Part shown: positions 1 through 8,771 of the stretch, piece by piece
Numbering within the stretch: position 1 is the stretch's first letter
Layout of the letters: the number at the start of each line of letters is the position of its first letter
Source: Desulfamplus magnetovallimortis
GTDB lineage: Bacteria; Desulfobacterota; Desulfobacteria; Desulfobacterales; Desulfobacteraceae
DNA length: 64,000 nt
NCBI RefSeq assembly: GCF_900170035.1
Contig: NZ_LT828547.1
Location: 56,281 to 120,280 of the forward strand
Reading direction: 5' to 3'
Translations under genes and position numbers: made by a program
Notes under the pieces: generated by a model
Told to the model about the DNA's origin: nothing
The model's input: only the letters and a program-made list of their open reading frames with translations
The model's database searches: none

Positions 1-1
1 T

Positions 2-115
2 TATGAAACCGGTCGAAAGGTCGCTGAGGGTTTCAAAGAAAATATGAAAATTGTATTTGATGAAGTCTTACCCGCTTGGAATTACAGGGTTATTCCAAGT
101 GGGCAAGTTATTTAA
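2..115 (+). pseudogene. 3' end of an unidentified CDS running in from the left edge
   Basis: An open frame enters from the left edge and stops at TAA 113-115. The 37 visible residues end in ...VLPAWNYRVIPSGQVI. The WNY-x-x-x-P ending loosely recalls the C-terminus of some transposases (ISAzo13/Rhodopirellula type), but this is weak. It could also be a random open frame, since only 114 bases are visible. It converges on the next gene (minus strand) with 78 bases between them. Confidence 0.25.
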
Positions 116-193
116 ACCCTGTTCCTTAGCATCCTTCATATCATCTAAAAGAAAGCTATGTTTTGCCATTAATGCTTCGGAACGGTTTCCTGT

Positions 194-1198
194 TTACTCT
201 TCTGTTCTCACAAGTTCAGCGCCTCTGAGGATTTCCGGTCTTGGCTTAATACCCAGAGCTTTCATGACTGTGGCATTGATAATTCTTTTACCTTTGTAAT
301 TCTGAGTTATGGGAAGCAAGGAAAGGGGTGTTCCTTTGATTGCCTTTAAAAGCATTCGAGCTGAAGTTTCGCCCTGTTCCTGCCCGGTTCTGACAACTGT
401 ACACAATGCTCCATAATTGACGGTATAGCTTTCAGCACCAATCACAGGCTTGTTACCAAAAATATCCAACGCAATTTTGACTCCCTCCTTTTCTGAAACC
501 GGTTTGCCGGATTCATCCAACACCCCTGCCAAAGCTGCCACGAGCAAAGCATCGCTGGTCTCCCGAAGTTCACAGGTCATTGAGACAATTTCTGCCACAG
601 TCCTGGGCATCATGAACCCTGACAGGGTTACAGGATAGCTCCCTGCTTCCCTTTGAATCTGGCTGAAATGTGCCTGTCCTGTTGGGCTATCCTTGATAAT
701 GAAGCCAACGTTTTTGATTGAAGGTACAAGCTGCTGGGCAAAGGCAAAGGACTCTCCGAAATGTGGACGTTCCAGAATTCCGGAAACGTTGACAGCAGGG
801 TATCCGTACTTTTCAGGCTCAGCATTAACACCGCAGAACATCACAGGTGTTGCCACTTTATCTTTAAGATAAGGCACCACAAACATGGACTGTGCATTGT
901 CATCCACTGCAATAACGCCATCAGCCTGCAATTTTAGATAGACAGAATATGCCTCTTCTGCTTTTTTGGCACCTCCTGCCAGATCGCTTTTGGTATTCAT
1001 GTAGAAATAGCGGATCTCACCTGACTGAGACAACACTGCATCAATTCCTTCCCTGACCTCACCGCACCAGGGGAACTCCTCCTCATAGCTCATAACCACC
1101 AGCACCTTGAACGGGGCGGCATGGAGTGTATGGGAAGATATCATACAAAACCAAAACACCCATACAGCATAAATGCACCATTTTTTCCTGAAAAACAT
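194..1198 (-). CDS. ABC-type periplasmic substrate-binding protein (ABC_sub_bind / TrpX-like family)
   Basis: 334 residues with an N-terminal hydrophobic signal peptide (residues 5-28, ending HTLHAA) followed by a periplasmic-binding fold. Landmarks are KVLVVMSYEEEFPW after the signal, a DGVIAVDD segment and a VMFCGVNAEP strand, as in the PF04392 family. The start is chosen from a strong ribosome site (AAAGGAGG) eight bases before ATG. No permease or ATPase is adjacent, so it is either an orphan binding protein, shares the TrpYZ-like membrane parts at 11.9-13.6 kb, or is the sensing part of a signalling chain. The ligand cannot be read from sequence. The family assignment is fairly secure, the transport role less so. 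Confidence 0.7.
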   Translation of the reverse strand: MFFRKKWCIYAVWVFWFCMISSHTLHAAPFKVLVVMSYEEEFPWCGEVREGIDAVLSQSGEIRYFYMNTKSDLAGGAKKAEEAYSVYLKLQADGVIAVDDNAQSMFVVPYLKDKVATPVMFCGVNAEPEKYGYPAVNVSGILERPHFGESFAFAQQLVPSIKNVGFIIKDSPTGQAHFSQIQREAGSYPVTLSGFMMPRTVAEIVSMTCELRETSDALLVAALAGVLDESGKPVSEKEGVKIALDIFGNKPVIGAESYTVNYGALCTVVRTGQEQGETSARMLLKAIKGTPLSLLPITQNYKGKRIINATVMKALGIKPRPEILRGAELVRTEE

Positions 1199-1266
1199 TT
1201 ATTTGCCTCCTTTGACCTGAATTGCTGCTGAACTTTATTGTTGCTGAACATCCAATATTGACGGCG

Positions 1267-1350
1267 GACTTCAATAATGAGTGATGAATTTCAATAATAG
1301 GTGATGAACTTCAATAATGGGTGATGGACTTCAATAATGGGTGATGGACT
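1267..1350. repeat. Tandem array, about four units of 20 bases
   Basis: The unit GACTTCAATAATGGGTGATG is repeated about four times with small changes, just upstream of the start of the minus-strand binding-protein gene. It lies in the expected promoter or leader region of that gene. No spacers separate the units, so it is not a CRISPR array. Confidence 0.8.
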
Positions 1351-1604
1351 TAACAATGTGATGGTGAACTTGAAAACAGGTGTTAATCATGCACAGAGTT
1401 TATTGTTACTGACAAGAGAGTGGGTAGTTTGTTTCGGGAGTAATTATCAAGGATACCATACAGATAATATAACGGACAAGGAAAGAATTCTTATGGATAA
1501 AAAACAGGAAGCCTTCATGTTTGAGTTTACACTTAATGAAAAGGAGTAGATGCAGTTGTGACTAAAATTTCATGACAAAATTTAATGCTCACACCCAACA
1601 CTGA

Positions 1605-1690
1605 AAATAACGGCCATGGCGACATTACTGCCACAATCGAAGAGATGAAAGTCGTTTTAAAACAGGCTGTTATAGAGACTTTTATATAAA
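1605..1690 (+). repeat. R8 dispersed repeat copy
   Basis: Contains the R8 core (CCACAATCGAAGAGATGAAA, then GTCGTTTTAAAACAGG and a GAGACTTTTATAT end). Better copies are at 35821-35907 and 63815-63983. Confidence 0.7.
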
Positions 1691-1920
1691 TTAAAAGTAT
1701 TTGCACGGCAAAGAGATTCAATGGGAAGAGGTTGAACAAAAAAGTTTCGGGGCATCTGGCGGCATATTCCAGATGCCCCGAAAGGCAGTAAGATGGTTGG
1801 TCAATTTTACTACGGAGGTAAGTAAATATATTGGTTTTCATTATTCACTTGACTGATTGGAATTGCATATTTAATGCCAGACACCCACAGCAATAAAATT
1901 TATTTATTTTACCATGAAAA

Positions 1921-2027
1921 CACGGCATCTTTCATTTGCCAGGTTACACTTTCCTGAACACAATACCCGTTTTTCTGGTAGTCTGTTCCGGAAAGTATAA
2001 AGTACTTTCTGCATGATAGGGGATGGC
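1921..2027. repeat. R3 dispersed palindromic repeat copy
   Basis: The outer arms are inverted: GGCATCTTTCATTTG...TTACACTTTCCTG on the left and CGGAAAGTATAAAGTACTTT...GCATGATAGG on the right. The same layout recurs at 18214, 26551, 26657, 40733, 48126 and 51246. Confidence 0.7.
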
Positions 2028-2227
2028 CAAAATTCGGCTATAAAACACATAATAACGTTACCATAACGCTATGGTTTCACTTAAGATCATTCAATCAATG
2101 TCAAAAAAAAGAGAGGCATGTAAAATGCACTACAAAAACAACAGATCATAATGACAATGATGGCAATCGCTCTTTGAGCGCTTTAAAAAATCCAAACACG
2201 ATGAATTACAGCAAAGGATTAACAAAC

Positions 2228-2884
2228 ATGAACACAACAACATTTTCCAACATTGCAATTGTTTCATGCGGAACCATGAGCCTTGAAATCAACGCACTCA
2301 AATCAGAAGGTTTTCTTGATACTGAACATTTGTATTTTACACCACCGGGACTTCATCAGGATATTGTACAGCTTGAAAAGCACCTTGTGCAACAGATTGA
2401 CAAGGCAAAAAAAACAACAGAAAAGGTTATCGTAGTCTATGGTGGAAAATTCTGTTATGTCAATGCAGATAATCCCACCCGTATGATGAAGGATATTATA
2501 AATGAGCAGGGTAGTAATGTGGCAAGAGTGGATGCAACACACTGCATGGGTATGCTTGCAAGTGATGAAGAGATGCACAATATTGCACAGGAGCTTGCAG
2601 GAGGAGAGCCTGTGTGGTGGATGACTCCTGGATGGGTAAAGTTCAGGCATCAGGTTTTTAAAGGGTGGGACAAGGGGCTTGCCAACGAGAATTTCCCCCG
2701 CCACACAGGTGGGGCAATTGTTCTTGATGGCGTTGGCTACATGGATCAATATATGGAAGAAGATCCCGAAGGATTTCTGGAATATTGCGACTGGATGGGA
2801 ATACCCATGCAAGCATACAATATTAGCTTAGAAAGGTTCAAAGGACTACTAATAGAACAATTGAAAAAAATAAAAAAACAGTAG
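2228..2884 (+). CDS. DUF1638 family protein
   Basis: About 218 residues from the chosen ATG. An in-frame upstream TTG (2174) and ATG (2201) also exist, but ATG 2228 is preceded by AAAGGATT at good spacing and starts just before the conserved part (NIAIVSCGTMSLEINAL). Conserved features are CGTM near the N-terminus, VVYGGKFC, DATHCMGML and WWMTPGWVKF. The conserved cysteines and histidine suggest a metal or cofactor site. DUF1638 members are often found beside corrinoid methyltransferase genes in anaerobes, but no such gene is near here, so the function stays unknown. A palindromic repeat (R5) starts at the stop codon. Confidence 0.8.
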   Translation: MNTTTFSNIAIVSCGTMSLEINALKSEGFLDTEHLYFTPPGLHQDIVQLEKHLVQQIDKAKKTTEKVIVVYGGKFCYVNADNPTRMMKDIINEQGSNVARVDATHCMGMLASDEEMHNIAQELAGGEPVWWMTPGWVKFRHQVFKGWDKGLANENFPRHTGGAIVLDGVGYMDQYMEEDPEGFLEYCDWMGIPMQAYNISLERFKGLLIEQLKKIKKQ

Positions 2885-2976
2885 TGCTTCTTCAAGTTTA
2901 AATTGTCGGGTGATTTGTGAGAGAATTTAAAGGTTAACGTTTTTTCTACACGACAATCAAACCTTGCAAAAACATT
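2882..2976. repeat. R5 palindromic repeat copy
   Basis: The arm TAGTGCTTCTTCAAGTTTAA plus TTGTCGGGT is followed about 50 bases later by its inverted counterpart (CGACAATCAAACCTTGCAA). It begins within the stop codon region of the DUF1638 gene and lies between convergent genes, so it could act as a bidirectional terminator. Related copies are at 4512, 31852 and, in part, 45773. Confidence 0.75.
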
Positions 2977-3037
2977 AATGTTATTTCAGGGTTTGATTCT
3001 ATTTTTTTGTAATCCACGGATGTGGCTCACATGGTTG

Positions 3038-4399
3038 TTACAACAGTTCATTCAAAATATCCAAAGATAGTATTTTCTCCTGTTCTGCCACTTCTCTGAT
3101 CGTCTGCCCTGAGTTCCAGGCTTTGTAAGCAATTTCAGCAGCCCTGTCATAACCAATGTGGGGAATAAGCCCTGTAACAAGGGCAAGACTCTGCTCAATG
3201 AAAGAACGGCACTTCTCTTCATTGGCTGTTATTCCGGATATACATTTTTCTGCAAATACTTCTGATGCAGAAGCAAGCAGATCAATTGACTGCAACAGAT
3301 TGTGAGCAATAAGGGGCAGCATGACATTAAGTTCAAAATTACCGCCCTGACCACCCAACGTCACCGCAGTATCATTGGCAATAACCTGTGCAGCCACCTG
3401 CAGAACCACTTCCGGAATAACTGGATTGACTTTGCCTGGCATTATGGATGAGCCTGGCTGAAGCGAGGGGATGGAGATTTCCCCAAGCCCACATCTTGGA
3501 CCTGAAGAAAGCCAGCGGATATCATTGGCTATTTTGACAAGGCTTACTGCCACGCATTTGAGCATGGAACTTGCTTCTACAGCAGCATCCTGAGCGGCCT
3601 GTGCTTCAAAGTGATTTTCTGCTTCCCGAAAATATAAATTTGTATGTTGAGAAATAAGTTCAATCACCGAAACTGCAAATTCGGGATGTGCATTGAGGCC
3701 GCTTCCCACAGCAGTTCCTCCAAGTGCAAGTTCAGACAGATTACTTTCAACACCTTTCAACCGCTTTACACCAAGATGGATCTGACGGGCATAACCTGAA
3801 AATTCATCTCCAAGGGTCATTGGTACAGCATCCTGCAGATGTGTTCTGCCGATCTTTTTGATATTCCTGAATTGATGGGATTTTTTAGTCAGTTCCTGTT
3901 CAAGTTTTCCAAGTGCAGGAATCAGCTTTTCCTCCATGGCAATGAGTGCAGATATATGAATAGCAGTTGGTATAACGTCGTTGCTTGACTGACCTGCATT
4001 AACGTGATCGTTTGGATGCACAGGAGATTTTCCACCTTTCCGGCCGGTGAGAATTTCGTTGGCCCGGGAAGAGAGTACCTCGTTCATATTCATGTTGGTG
4101 GATGTACCAGAACCTGTCTGAAAAATATCCACCAAAAACTGATCATCATATTTTCCTGACATAACCTCGTCTGAAGCAGTAACAATTGCCCTGCTAATCT
4201 CCGGTGAAATTTTGTCAAGTTTCAGATTAACCACTGCTGCGCAGCGTTTCACAAGTGCCAGAGCATTTATAAAAACCGTAGGAAATCTAATACCGCTTAT
4301 GGGAAAATTTTCCACAGCTCTACATGTTTGGGCACCATAGTATGCCCCAGACGGTACCTTAACCTCTCCCATGCTGTCCTTTTCAATCCTGAATTCCAT
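3038..4399 (-). CDS. fumC: Class II fumarate hydratase
   Basis: 453 residues, the usual length. The family signature GSSIMPGKVNP lies near residue 310 and SGSGTSTNMNMNE near residue 95. After the signature come GGQGGNFELNVMLPLIAHN and HIGYDRAAEIAYKA, which match fumarase rather than aspartase (where QLQLNVMEP is expected). The sequence VNPVIPEV is seen in the mycobacterial-type fumarases. It catalyses reversible hydration of fumarate to malate in the cytoplasm, in the TCA cycle or the fumarate branch. The start ATG has a strong AGGGAGGG site. It stands alone with repeats on both sides. Confidence 0.93.
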   Translation of the reverse strand: MEFRIEKDSMGEVKVPSGAYYGAQTCRAVENFPISGIRFPTVFINALALVKRCAAVVNLKLDKISPEISRAIVTASDEVMSGKYDDQFLVDIFQTGSGTSTNMNMNEVLSSRANEILTGRKGGKSPVHPNDHVNAGQSSNDVIPTAIHISALIAMEEKLIPALGKLEQELTKKSHQFRNIKKIGRTHLQDAVPMTLGDEFSGYARQIHLGVKRLKGVESNLSELALGGTAVGSGLNAHPEFAVSVIELISQHTNLYFREAENHFEAQAAQDAAVEASSMLKCVAVSLVKIANDIRWLSSGPRCGLGEISIPSLQPGSSIMPGKVNPVIPEVVLQVAAQVIANDTAVTLGGQGGNFELNVMLPLIAHNLLQSIDLLASASEVFAEKCISGITANEEKCRSFIEQSLALVTGLIPHIGYDRAAEIAYKAWNSGQTIREVAEQEKILSLDILNELL

Positions 4400-4511
4400 T
4401 GGTTACCCTCCCTAAACTATTGGGTAGTGTCATAAAAGTGTTGATATTTTTTTGTGAAAGCCCTGCTGAATAAAGGTTTGTGAAGAGCTCATCAACATAT
4501 TTGGGACACCA

Positions 4512-4677
4512 CCAACTATTGTTCTTTCAAGGTTTGATTATAGGGTAAACGGTCATAGCCGGCATTCAGCCACCCCCGAATATGGAAATTTGTATCTATT
4601 TCCACGTTAAAAACACACCTATTCTTTCCATTGCCTGAAAAATCACCCAACAGTTTAAACCTGAAGAAGCACTATTA
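4512..4677. repeat. R5 palindromic repeat with an R6 unit inserted
   Basis: The outer arms (ACTATTGTTCTTTCAAGGTT and GTTTAAACCTGAAGAAGCAC) are those of R5. Between them, 4544-4611 is one R6 unit (GGCATTCAGCCACCCCCGAA, then TATGGAAATTTGTATC). R6 also occurs twice in tandem at 39522-39650. This looks like one mobile repeat landing in another. Confidence 0.7.
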
Positions 4678-4684
4678 TAGAGTT

Positions 4685-5800
4685 TTAAATCTTGCCAATG
4701 ATTTTTCCTGTACATCTTGTCTCATATCCTGCAAGCATTGAAAGCTCTTCACGAAATGCCCTACTCTGCATGATATCAAGAAGAATCTTTACAGTTTGAT
4801 GTTCAAGGAATGCCTCAGGGATGACCAGATCCGAGCGCACCTCCATTACAGGCACAAAATCAAGCCCGAATGACAAAGCGACAGCCCTCATCCCCAGAGC
4901 TGCATCTGCTGTCCTGAAAAGAACCCTTTGCGCTCCTTCAGAATGGCTGGCAACAAGATCCTCGTATCCCCTGACAGCCTTACCGGAAATTCCCTCACCC
5001 AACAGACAATCATCAAGAAGAACACGCAAGGCAGCTCCAGATTCTCGATTCACGATACTTATATTCCTATCTGCAAGGTCACAGATACCCCTTATTTTCA
5101 AAGGATTTCCAGGAGCTACCATAAGCCCCTCTTCAAATTGTGCAAACCCCACAAGCCGTGCTTTTGTTCCTCCAAGCATTTTCCTGGAAATATCAATGTT
5201 GGACTCTCCGGAAGATGTCTCGTGAAGGTGAACTCCTGCAATGTGCGTATATCCCTTTGAAAGCTTTTCCAGCGCCCGACAGGTTGATGCAAAGTGCCAG
5301 TTTATCTGTGCATCCCCTCTGGCCATTGATACATGGGCATTTAAAAGGGAAAATGCAGGATCGCAGCCCATAAGCACTATTCTTTTTTCAAGCCATGCCT
5401 CGTCATGCAGAAGTTTAACCCCTTTGCCACAGGAAGACAACAGGGCATCTGCCGGTTTTATGCCATGGCTGACAGGAATGTCATTTTCAAGGGGATAGGC
5501 AATAAGTTGTTCTTTTACCTTTGCAAGCAATACTCTTGTCCCACTTGCTGTTCTTTGATTATCAACAAATATGGCAGGCCTGTAGTGTTCCGACAATTTT
5601 TCTTTAAAAAGCTCTTCAACACTGCATCCAAGCACTCTGGCCATCTTAAGGGCAACACCTGTATTTGGCAGATATTTTCCGCTTTCAATATCATATATTG
5701 CCTGGCGTTTCAGACCGACCTCTTCTGCAAGCTCTGCCTGTGTTAATCCCTTTTCTGTACGCACCTGTTTAAGCAGACATATTATAGTGTCATCTTTCAT
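4685..5800 (-). CDS. Molybdate/tungstate-responsive regulator: Xre-type HTH plus periplasmic-binding-like domain
   Basis: About 371 residues. An N-terminal Cro/CI-type helix-turn-helix (GLTQAELAEEVGLKRQAIYDIESGKYLPN, residues 15-45) is followed by a PBP-like domain (PF12727 type) resembling ModA, with CDPAFSLLNAHV and HLHETSSGESN segments. This layout is known for regulators that sense molybdate or tungstate. It is divergent from modABC with about 140 bases between starts, as expected for a local regulator. ATG 5800 is preferred to the upstream GTG 5809. A perfect inverted repeat (5852-5870) in the shared promoter region is a candidate operator. Confidence 0.82.
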   Translation of the reverse strand: MKDDTIICLLKQVRTEKGLTQAELAEEVGLKRQAIYDIESGKYLPNTGVALKMARVLGCSVEELFKEKLSEHYRPAIFVDNQRTASGTRVLLAKVKEQLIAYPLENDIPVSHGIKPADALLSSCGKGVKLLHDEAWLEKRIVLMGCDPAFSLLNAHVSMARGDAQINWHFASTCRALEKLSKGYTHIAGVHLHETSSGESNIDISRKMLGGTKARLVGFAQFEEGLMVAPGNPLKIRGICDLADRNISIVNRESGAALRVLLDDCLLGEGISGKAVRGYEDLVASHSEGAQRVLFRTADAALGMRAVALSFGLDFVPVMEVRSDLVIPEAFLEHQTVKILLDIMQSRAFREELSMLAGYETRCTGKIIGKI

Positions 5801-5851
5801 GATATTCACATTTTTTATAATATTTACATTACATTCACATTATTATTACTG

Positions 5852-5870
5852 ACATAACAATTTTATGTCG
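5852..5870. promoter_or_regulatory. Candidate operator between the mod regulator and modA
   Basis: GACATAACAATTTTATGTC is a perfect inverted repeat with 7-base arms and a 5-base centre. It lies between the divergent regulator and modA genes, upstream of a TTGACG box (5886-5891). Just to its left are short direct repeats of TTCACATT/TTTACATT. The assignment to the adjacent regulator is inferred from position only. Confidence 0.5.
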
Positions 5871-5941
5871 TTTTCAAAATACATATTGACGTTTATACCA
5901 TGATTGTTGTAGTAGTTCTAACAAAAAAAGGAGAAATCAAA

Positions 5942-6745
5942 ATGACGCATCATAATAACACTTTAAACAAAATTTATGCTCTGATGTTTTACATGGCACT
6001 TGTCCTGTTGACTTTTATATTGCCCTCTGCATATGCAGATGATGGACAGAGTAATAAAGTAAGGATTTTTTCAGCAGGTTCTACCATAAACGCTGTTACT
6101 GATATCTGCAATCTGTTCATTGAAAAAAAAATGGGAGAGATAACACCTTCCTTTGCGGCATCTTCAACCCTTGCCAAACAGATTGATCAGGGAGCGCCTG
6201 CTGACATATATCTTTCAGCCAATCCCAAATGGATGGATTTTCTGGAAAAAAATAATATGCTTGAACCAGGAACACGTTTTGATCTTCTGGGCAACCGTAT
6301 TGTGCTGATAGCCCCCCTGAACAGTACCATGACGATTACCATTGATAAAGGCTTTGACCTTGCAGGGGTGCTGGGGGATGAGAAACTTGCAATGGGCGAT
6401 CCTGACCATGTACCTGCCGGAATTTACGGGAAACAGGCTCTGGAATCCCTGGGGGTGTGGGATAGTGTGACTTTAAAAGTTGCCCGTTCAAAAGATGTGC
6501 GTGCAGCTCTTGCACTTGTGGAACGTGCAGAAGCTCCTCTTGGGATTGTCTATTCAACTGATGCAGCCATTTCCAAAAAAGTCAAGGTGGTAGGGGTTTT
6601 CCCTGAAGAGTCTCATCCGCCAATCATTTACCCTGTTGCTCTGGTGGCTGGCAATGCAACACCTTCTGCAAGGTCATTCATGGAATTTCTCAAAGGAGAA
6701 GATGCAAAGGCAATCTTTGAAAAATATGGGTTCAATGTCAGATAA
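5942..6745 (+). CDS. modA: Molybdate ABC transporter, periplasmic binding protein
   Basis: About 267 residues. The signal peptide ends near SAYADDG. The mature part starts VRIFSAGSTINAVTDICNLF and contains SSTLAKQIDQGAPADIYLSANPKWMDFL, the typical ModA ligand region, then AMGDPDHVPAGIYGKQALESLG. ATG 5942 is preferred to 5900 because it follows AAGGAGAAATCAAA and directly precedes the signal peptide. It is the first gene of modABC; modB follows after an R2 repeat. ModA and WtpA/TupA relatives can bind molybdate or tungstate, and the sequence does not decide between them. Molybdate or tungstate would feed formate dehydrogenases and other pterin enzymes of an anaerobe. Confidence 0.9.
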   Translation: MTHHNNTLNKIYALMFYMALVLLTFILPSAYADDGQSNKVRIFSAGSTINAVTDICNLFIEKKMGEITPSFAASSTLAKQIDQGAPADIYLSANPKWMDFLEKNNMLEPGTRFDLLGNRIVLIAPLNSTMTITIDKGFDLAGVLGDEKLAMGDPDHVPAGIYGKQALESLGVWDSVTLKVARSKDVRAALALVERAEAPLGIVYSTDAAISKKVKVVGVFPEESHPPIIYPVALVAGNATPSARSFMEFLKGEDAKAIFEKYGFNVR

Positions 6746-6805
6746 AAAAGGTTTTCTGATTCTCTTGCCAAAATTGTACGAAAATTAGAAACAAAAATCT
6801 AAATA

Positions 6806-6900
6806 TATACTGTTCCAGATAATTAAATTGGCAAGCAGCAATCCCTTGTGGTTGCCCTTCAGAATTGTGAATGCCAAAATATTTTTCTGGAAATCTATAG
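6806..6900 (+). repeat. R2 dispersed repeat copy between modA and modB
   Basis: The roughly 95-base unit starts TACTGTTCCAGATAATTAAA and ends ATATTTTTCTGGAAATCTATA; the ends are partly inverted (TCCAGA / TCTGGA). Near-identical copies are at 36087-36178 and 39311-39411. Confidence 0.85.
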
Positions 6901-6927
6901 TATGGATGAGATTTACTTGGATTTAAA

Positions 6928-7632
6928 ATGGATTTTTCAGGATTAACTCCGCTTGAACTTGAGGCACTGCGACTAAGCCTGTGGATATCATGCTGGGCAG
7001 TGGCAGGTAGCCTTGGACCTGGGATTCTTGTGGCCTGGATACTTGCCAGAAAAAATTTCCCTGGCAAGACCATTGTTGACGGCCTTGTTCATCTGCCCCT
7101 TGTACTGCCCCCCGTGGTTACAGGGTACATGCTTTTGCTCATTATGGGCAGGCGCGGCATGGTTGGAAGCTGGCTTTACGAACTAACAGGATTCACCTTT
7201 GCATTTAACTGGAAAGGTGCGGCACTTGCTTCTGCTGTCATGGCATTTCCTTTGCTTGTACGGGCTGTCCGCCTTTCCATTGAAGGGGTTGACCAAGGTC
7301 TTGAACAGGCTGCGCGCACTCTCGGTGCAGGGCCGGTTGATCTTTTTTTTACAGTAACTCTTCCTCTTGTCTTTCCAGGTATTTTAACAGGTGTCATACT
7401 TGCCTTTGCAAGAAGCCTCAGTGAATTTGGAGCAACAATAACCTTTGTTTCTAACATTCCTGGGGAAACAAGAACCCTTCCCATTGCCCTCTACTCCCTG
7501 ACCCAGATGCCCGGAGGAGAAGCAGGAGCCATGCGCCTGTGCATTATCTCTGTGGTGGTTGCCCTTATTGCCATTACATCGTCGGAGATTCTGGCAAAAC
7601 GTATGGAGAGAAAAATAAAAGGAGAAAGATGA
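6928..7632 (+). CDS. modB: Molybdate ABC transporter, inner-membrane permease
   Basis: 234 residues with five or six membrane segments. The cytoplasmic coupling (EAA) loop reads EQAARTLGAGPVDLFFTVTL, as in ModB/CysT permeases, and LVLPPVVTGYMLL is a ModB hallmark. It follows modA after a 180-base gap holding an R2 repeat and precedes modC by about 107 bases. Its length agrees with the family. Confidence 0.92.
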   Translation: MDFSGLTPLELEALRLSLWISCWAVAGSLGPGILVAWILARKNFPGKTIVDGLVHLPLVLPPVVTGYMLLLIMGRRGMVGSWLYELTGFTFAFNWKGAALASAVMAFPLLVRAVRLSIEGVDQGLEQAARTLGAGPVDLFFTVTLPLVFPGILTGVILAFARSLSEFGATITFVSNIPGETRTLPIALYSLTQMPGGEAGAMRLCIISVVVALIAITSSEILAKRMERKIKGER

Positions 7633-7739
7633 AGGGGAGACAAATAAAGGAAGCGGCAGATGAAATCGAAGGCAGATGCAACAGCCCGAAGATGCGGCAG
7701 GCCGAAGATGCAGCAGGCCGCAAATGAAAAGAGAGGCAG
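7633..7739 (+). repeat. Purine-rich modB-modC spacer with short internal repeats
   Basis: The 107-base spacer is very purine-rich and repeats GGCAGATG and CCGAAGATGC(A/G)GC several times. No open frame of note. It ends with GGCAGATGCAA directly at the modC start. It looks like a product of local slippage or duplication. Confidence 0.55.
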
Positions 7740-8513
7740 ATGCAAATGACAACCATCAGAGCTGAAAAAAAATGCGTGCCTGGATACGATCATGAAAATC
7801 TTCTGGATATTAAACTTGAAAAAGTTCAGGGAAATTTCAGTGTTGAAACAGCTTTTATATCGGGAGGTGCTGGAGTCACGGCTCTTTTTGGCCATTCAGG
7901 AGCTGGGAAAACCTCAATCATCAATATGATTGCCGGTCTCAGCCATCCTGATTCCGGCCACATCGTAGTCAATAACCATTGTGTTTTTGACGCTGAAAAG
8001 GGAATCAACATCCCTCCGGAAAAACGACGTTTTGGCTATGTCTTTCAGGACGGACGTCTTTTCCCCCATATGTCGGTTCATGCAAATCTCCTCTACGGCA
8101 TGAAGCGGGTAAAGCCATGTTATCGCTATATTAAATTTGACCAGGTTGTGGAACTACTGGGAATAAACCATCTTCTGCAACGCCACCCGGCAACCCTGTC
8201 AGGCGGAGAAAAACAGAGGGTAGCCATTGGCAGATCCCTTTTAACAAGCCCTGTTTTAATGCTTATGGACGAACCCCTGGCCTCTCTGGATGCTGCGCGA
8301 AAAAATGAAGTGTTGCCCTTTATTTCCAGATTGGCCGGGGAATTTTCTGTCCCCATTCTTTATGTGACCCATTCCATTGACGAAATCCTTAACCTTGCTG
8401 ATACAGTTGTTTTTCTATCGGAAGGAAAATCCCTGGCAGTAGGTGGTGTGGAAGAGGTCACTTCCCGAAAGGACTTTCAAAGTCTTGCCTGCTGTAGTTT
8501 TCTGACGGAGTAA
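7740..8513 (+). CDS. modC: Molybdate ABC transporter, ATP-binding protein (short form)
   Basis: 257 residues. Walker A GHSGAGKT, Q-loop YVFQDGRLFPHM, signature LSGGEKQRVAIGRSL, Walker B VLMLMDEPLASLD and H-loop VTHS are all present. It lacks the C-terminal molybdate-binding (TOBE/MOP) domain found in the longer E. coli ModC, so feedback inhibition through that domain is not expected; regulation would rest on the divergent HTH-PBP protein. The start could be the second ATG (7746), as no strong ribosome site separates them. Confidence 0.88.
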   Translation: MQMTTIRAEKKCVPGYDHENLLDIKLEKVQGNFSVETAFISGGAGVTALFGHSGAGKTSIINMIAGLSHPDSGHIVVNNHCVFDAEKGINIPPEKRRFGYVFQDGRLFPHMSVHANLLYGMKRVKPCYRYIKFDQVVELLGINHLLQRHPATLSGGEKQRVAIGRSLLTSPVLMLMDEPLASLDAARKNEVLPFISRLAGEFSVPILYVTHSIDEILNLADTVVFLSEGKSLAVGGVEEVTSRKDFQSLACCSFLTE

Positions 8514-8577
8514 TGATCTTCCAAGGTTTATGTGTCTACAAGCTGTTATGGAATTAAACGGGCGTGATTGATTATAT

Positions 8578-8753
8578 ACTCAAAGTCGACACCTATGATC
8601 TTGTAAGCCTTGTCAACACTGTCTGAATCAGGATTCCCAAGATTAACAAGATAAGGCAGGATTATCTATCCTGAGCATCCTTTTCATCCTGGTTATCCTG
8701 ATTCAGACAAATTCAATAACTGCTCAAAAAGCAATAAGGTGTCGATTTTGAGT
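8578..8753 (+). repeat. R1 nested palindromic repeat, copy 1
   Basis: A 176-base element. The outer arms are ACTCAAAGTCGACACC on the left and GGTGTCGATTTTGAGT on the right. The inner arms are TGTCTGAATCAGGAT and ATCCTGGTTATCCTGATTCAGACA. It sits between the convergent modC and DUF4143 remnant. R1 copies occur at least six times in the window. Confidence 0.9.
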
Positions 8754-8771
8754 TAGTAAGTTACTTAATAA

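Larger units (their letters stand above)
1199..2227. other. Intergenic region of about 1 kb built from repeats
   Basis: No convincing gene is seen. It holds a 20-base tandem array (1267-1350), one copy of repeat R8 (1605-1690), one copy of repeat R3 (1921-2027), and the leader of the DUF1638 gene. Short open frames here have no recognisable domain and overlap the repeats. Confidence 0.6.

Noticed and set aside
1267-1350. Possible CRISPR array
   Set aside because: Units follow each other directly without spacers and are only 20 bases long.
1337-1549. 70-residue plus-strand open frame
   Set aside because: Starts inside the 20-base tandem array, has no ribosome site and no recognisable domain.
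3038-4399. Aspartate ammonia-lyase instead of fumarase
   Set aside because: GSSIMPGKVNP, GNFELNV and HIGYDRAAEIA match fumarase; aspartase would have AKVNP and QLQLNV.
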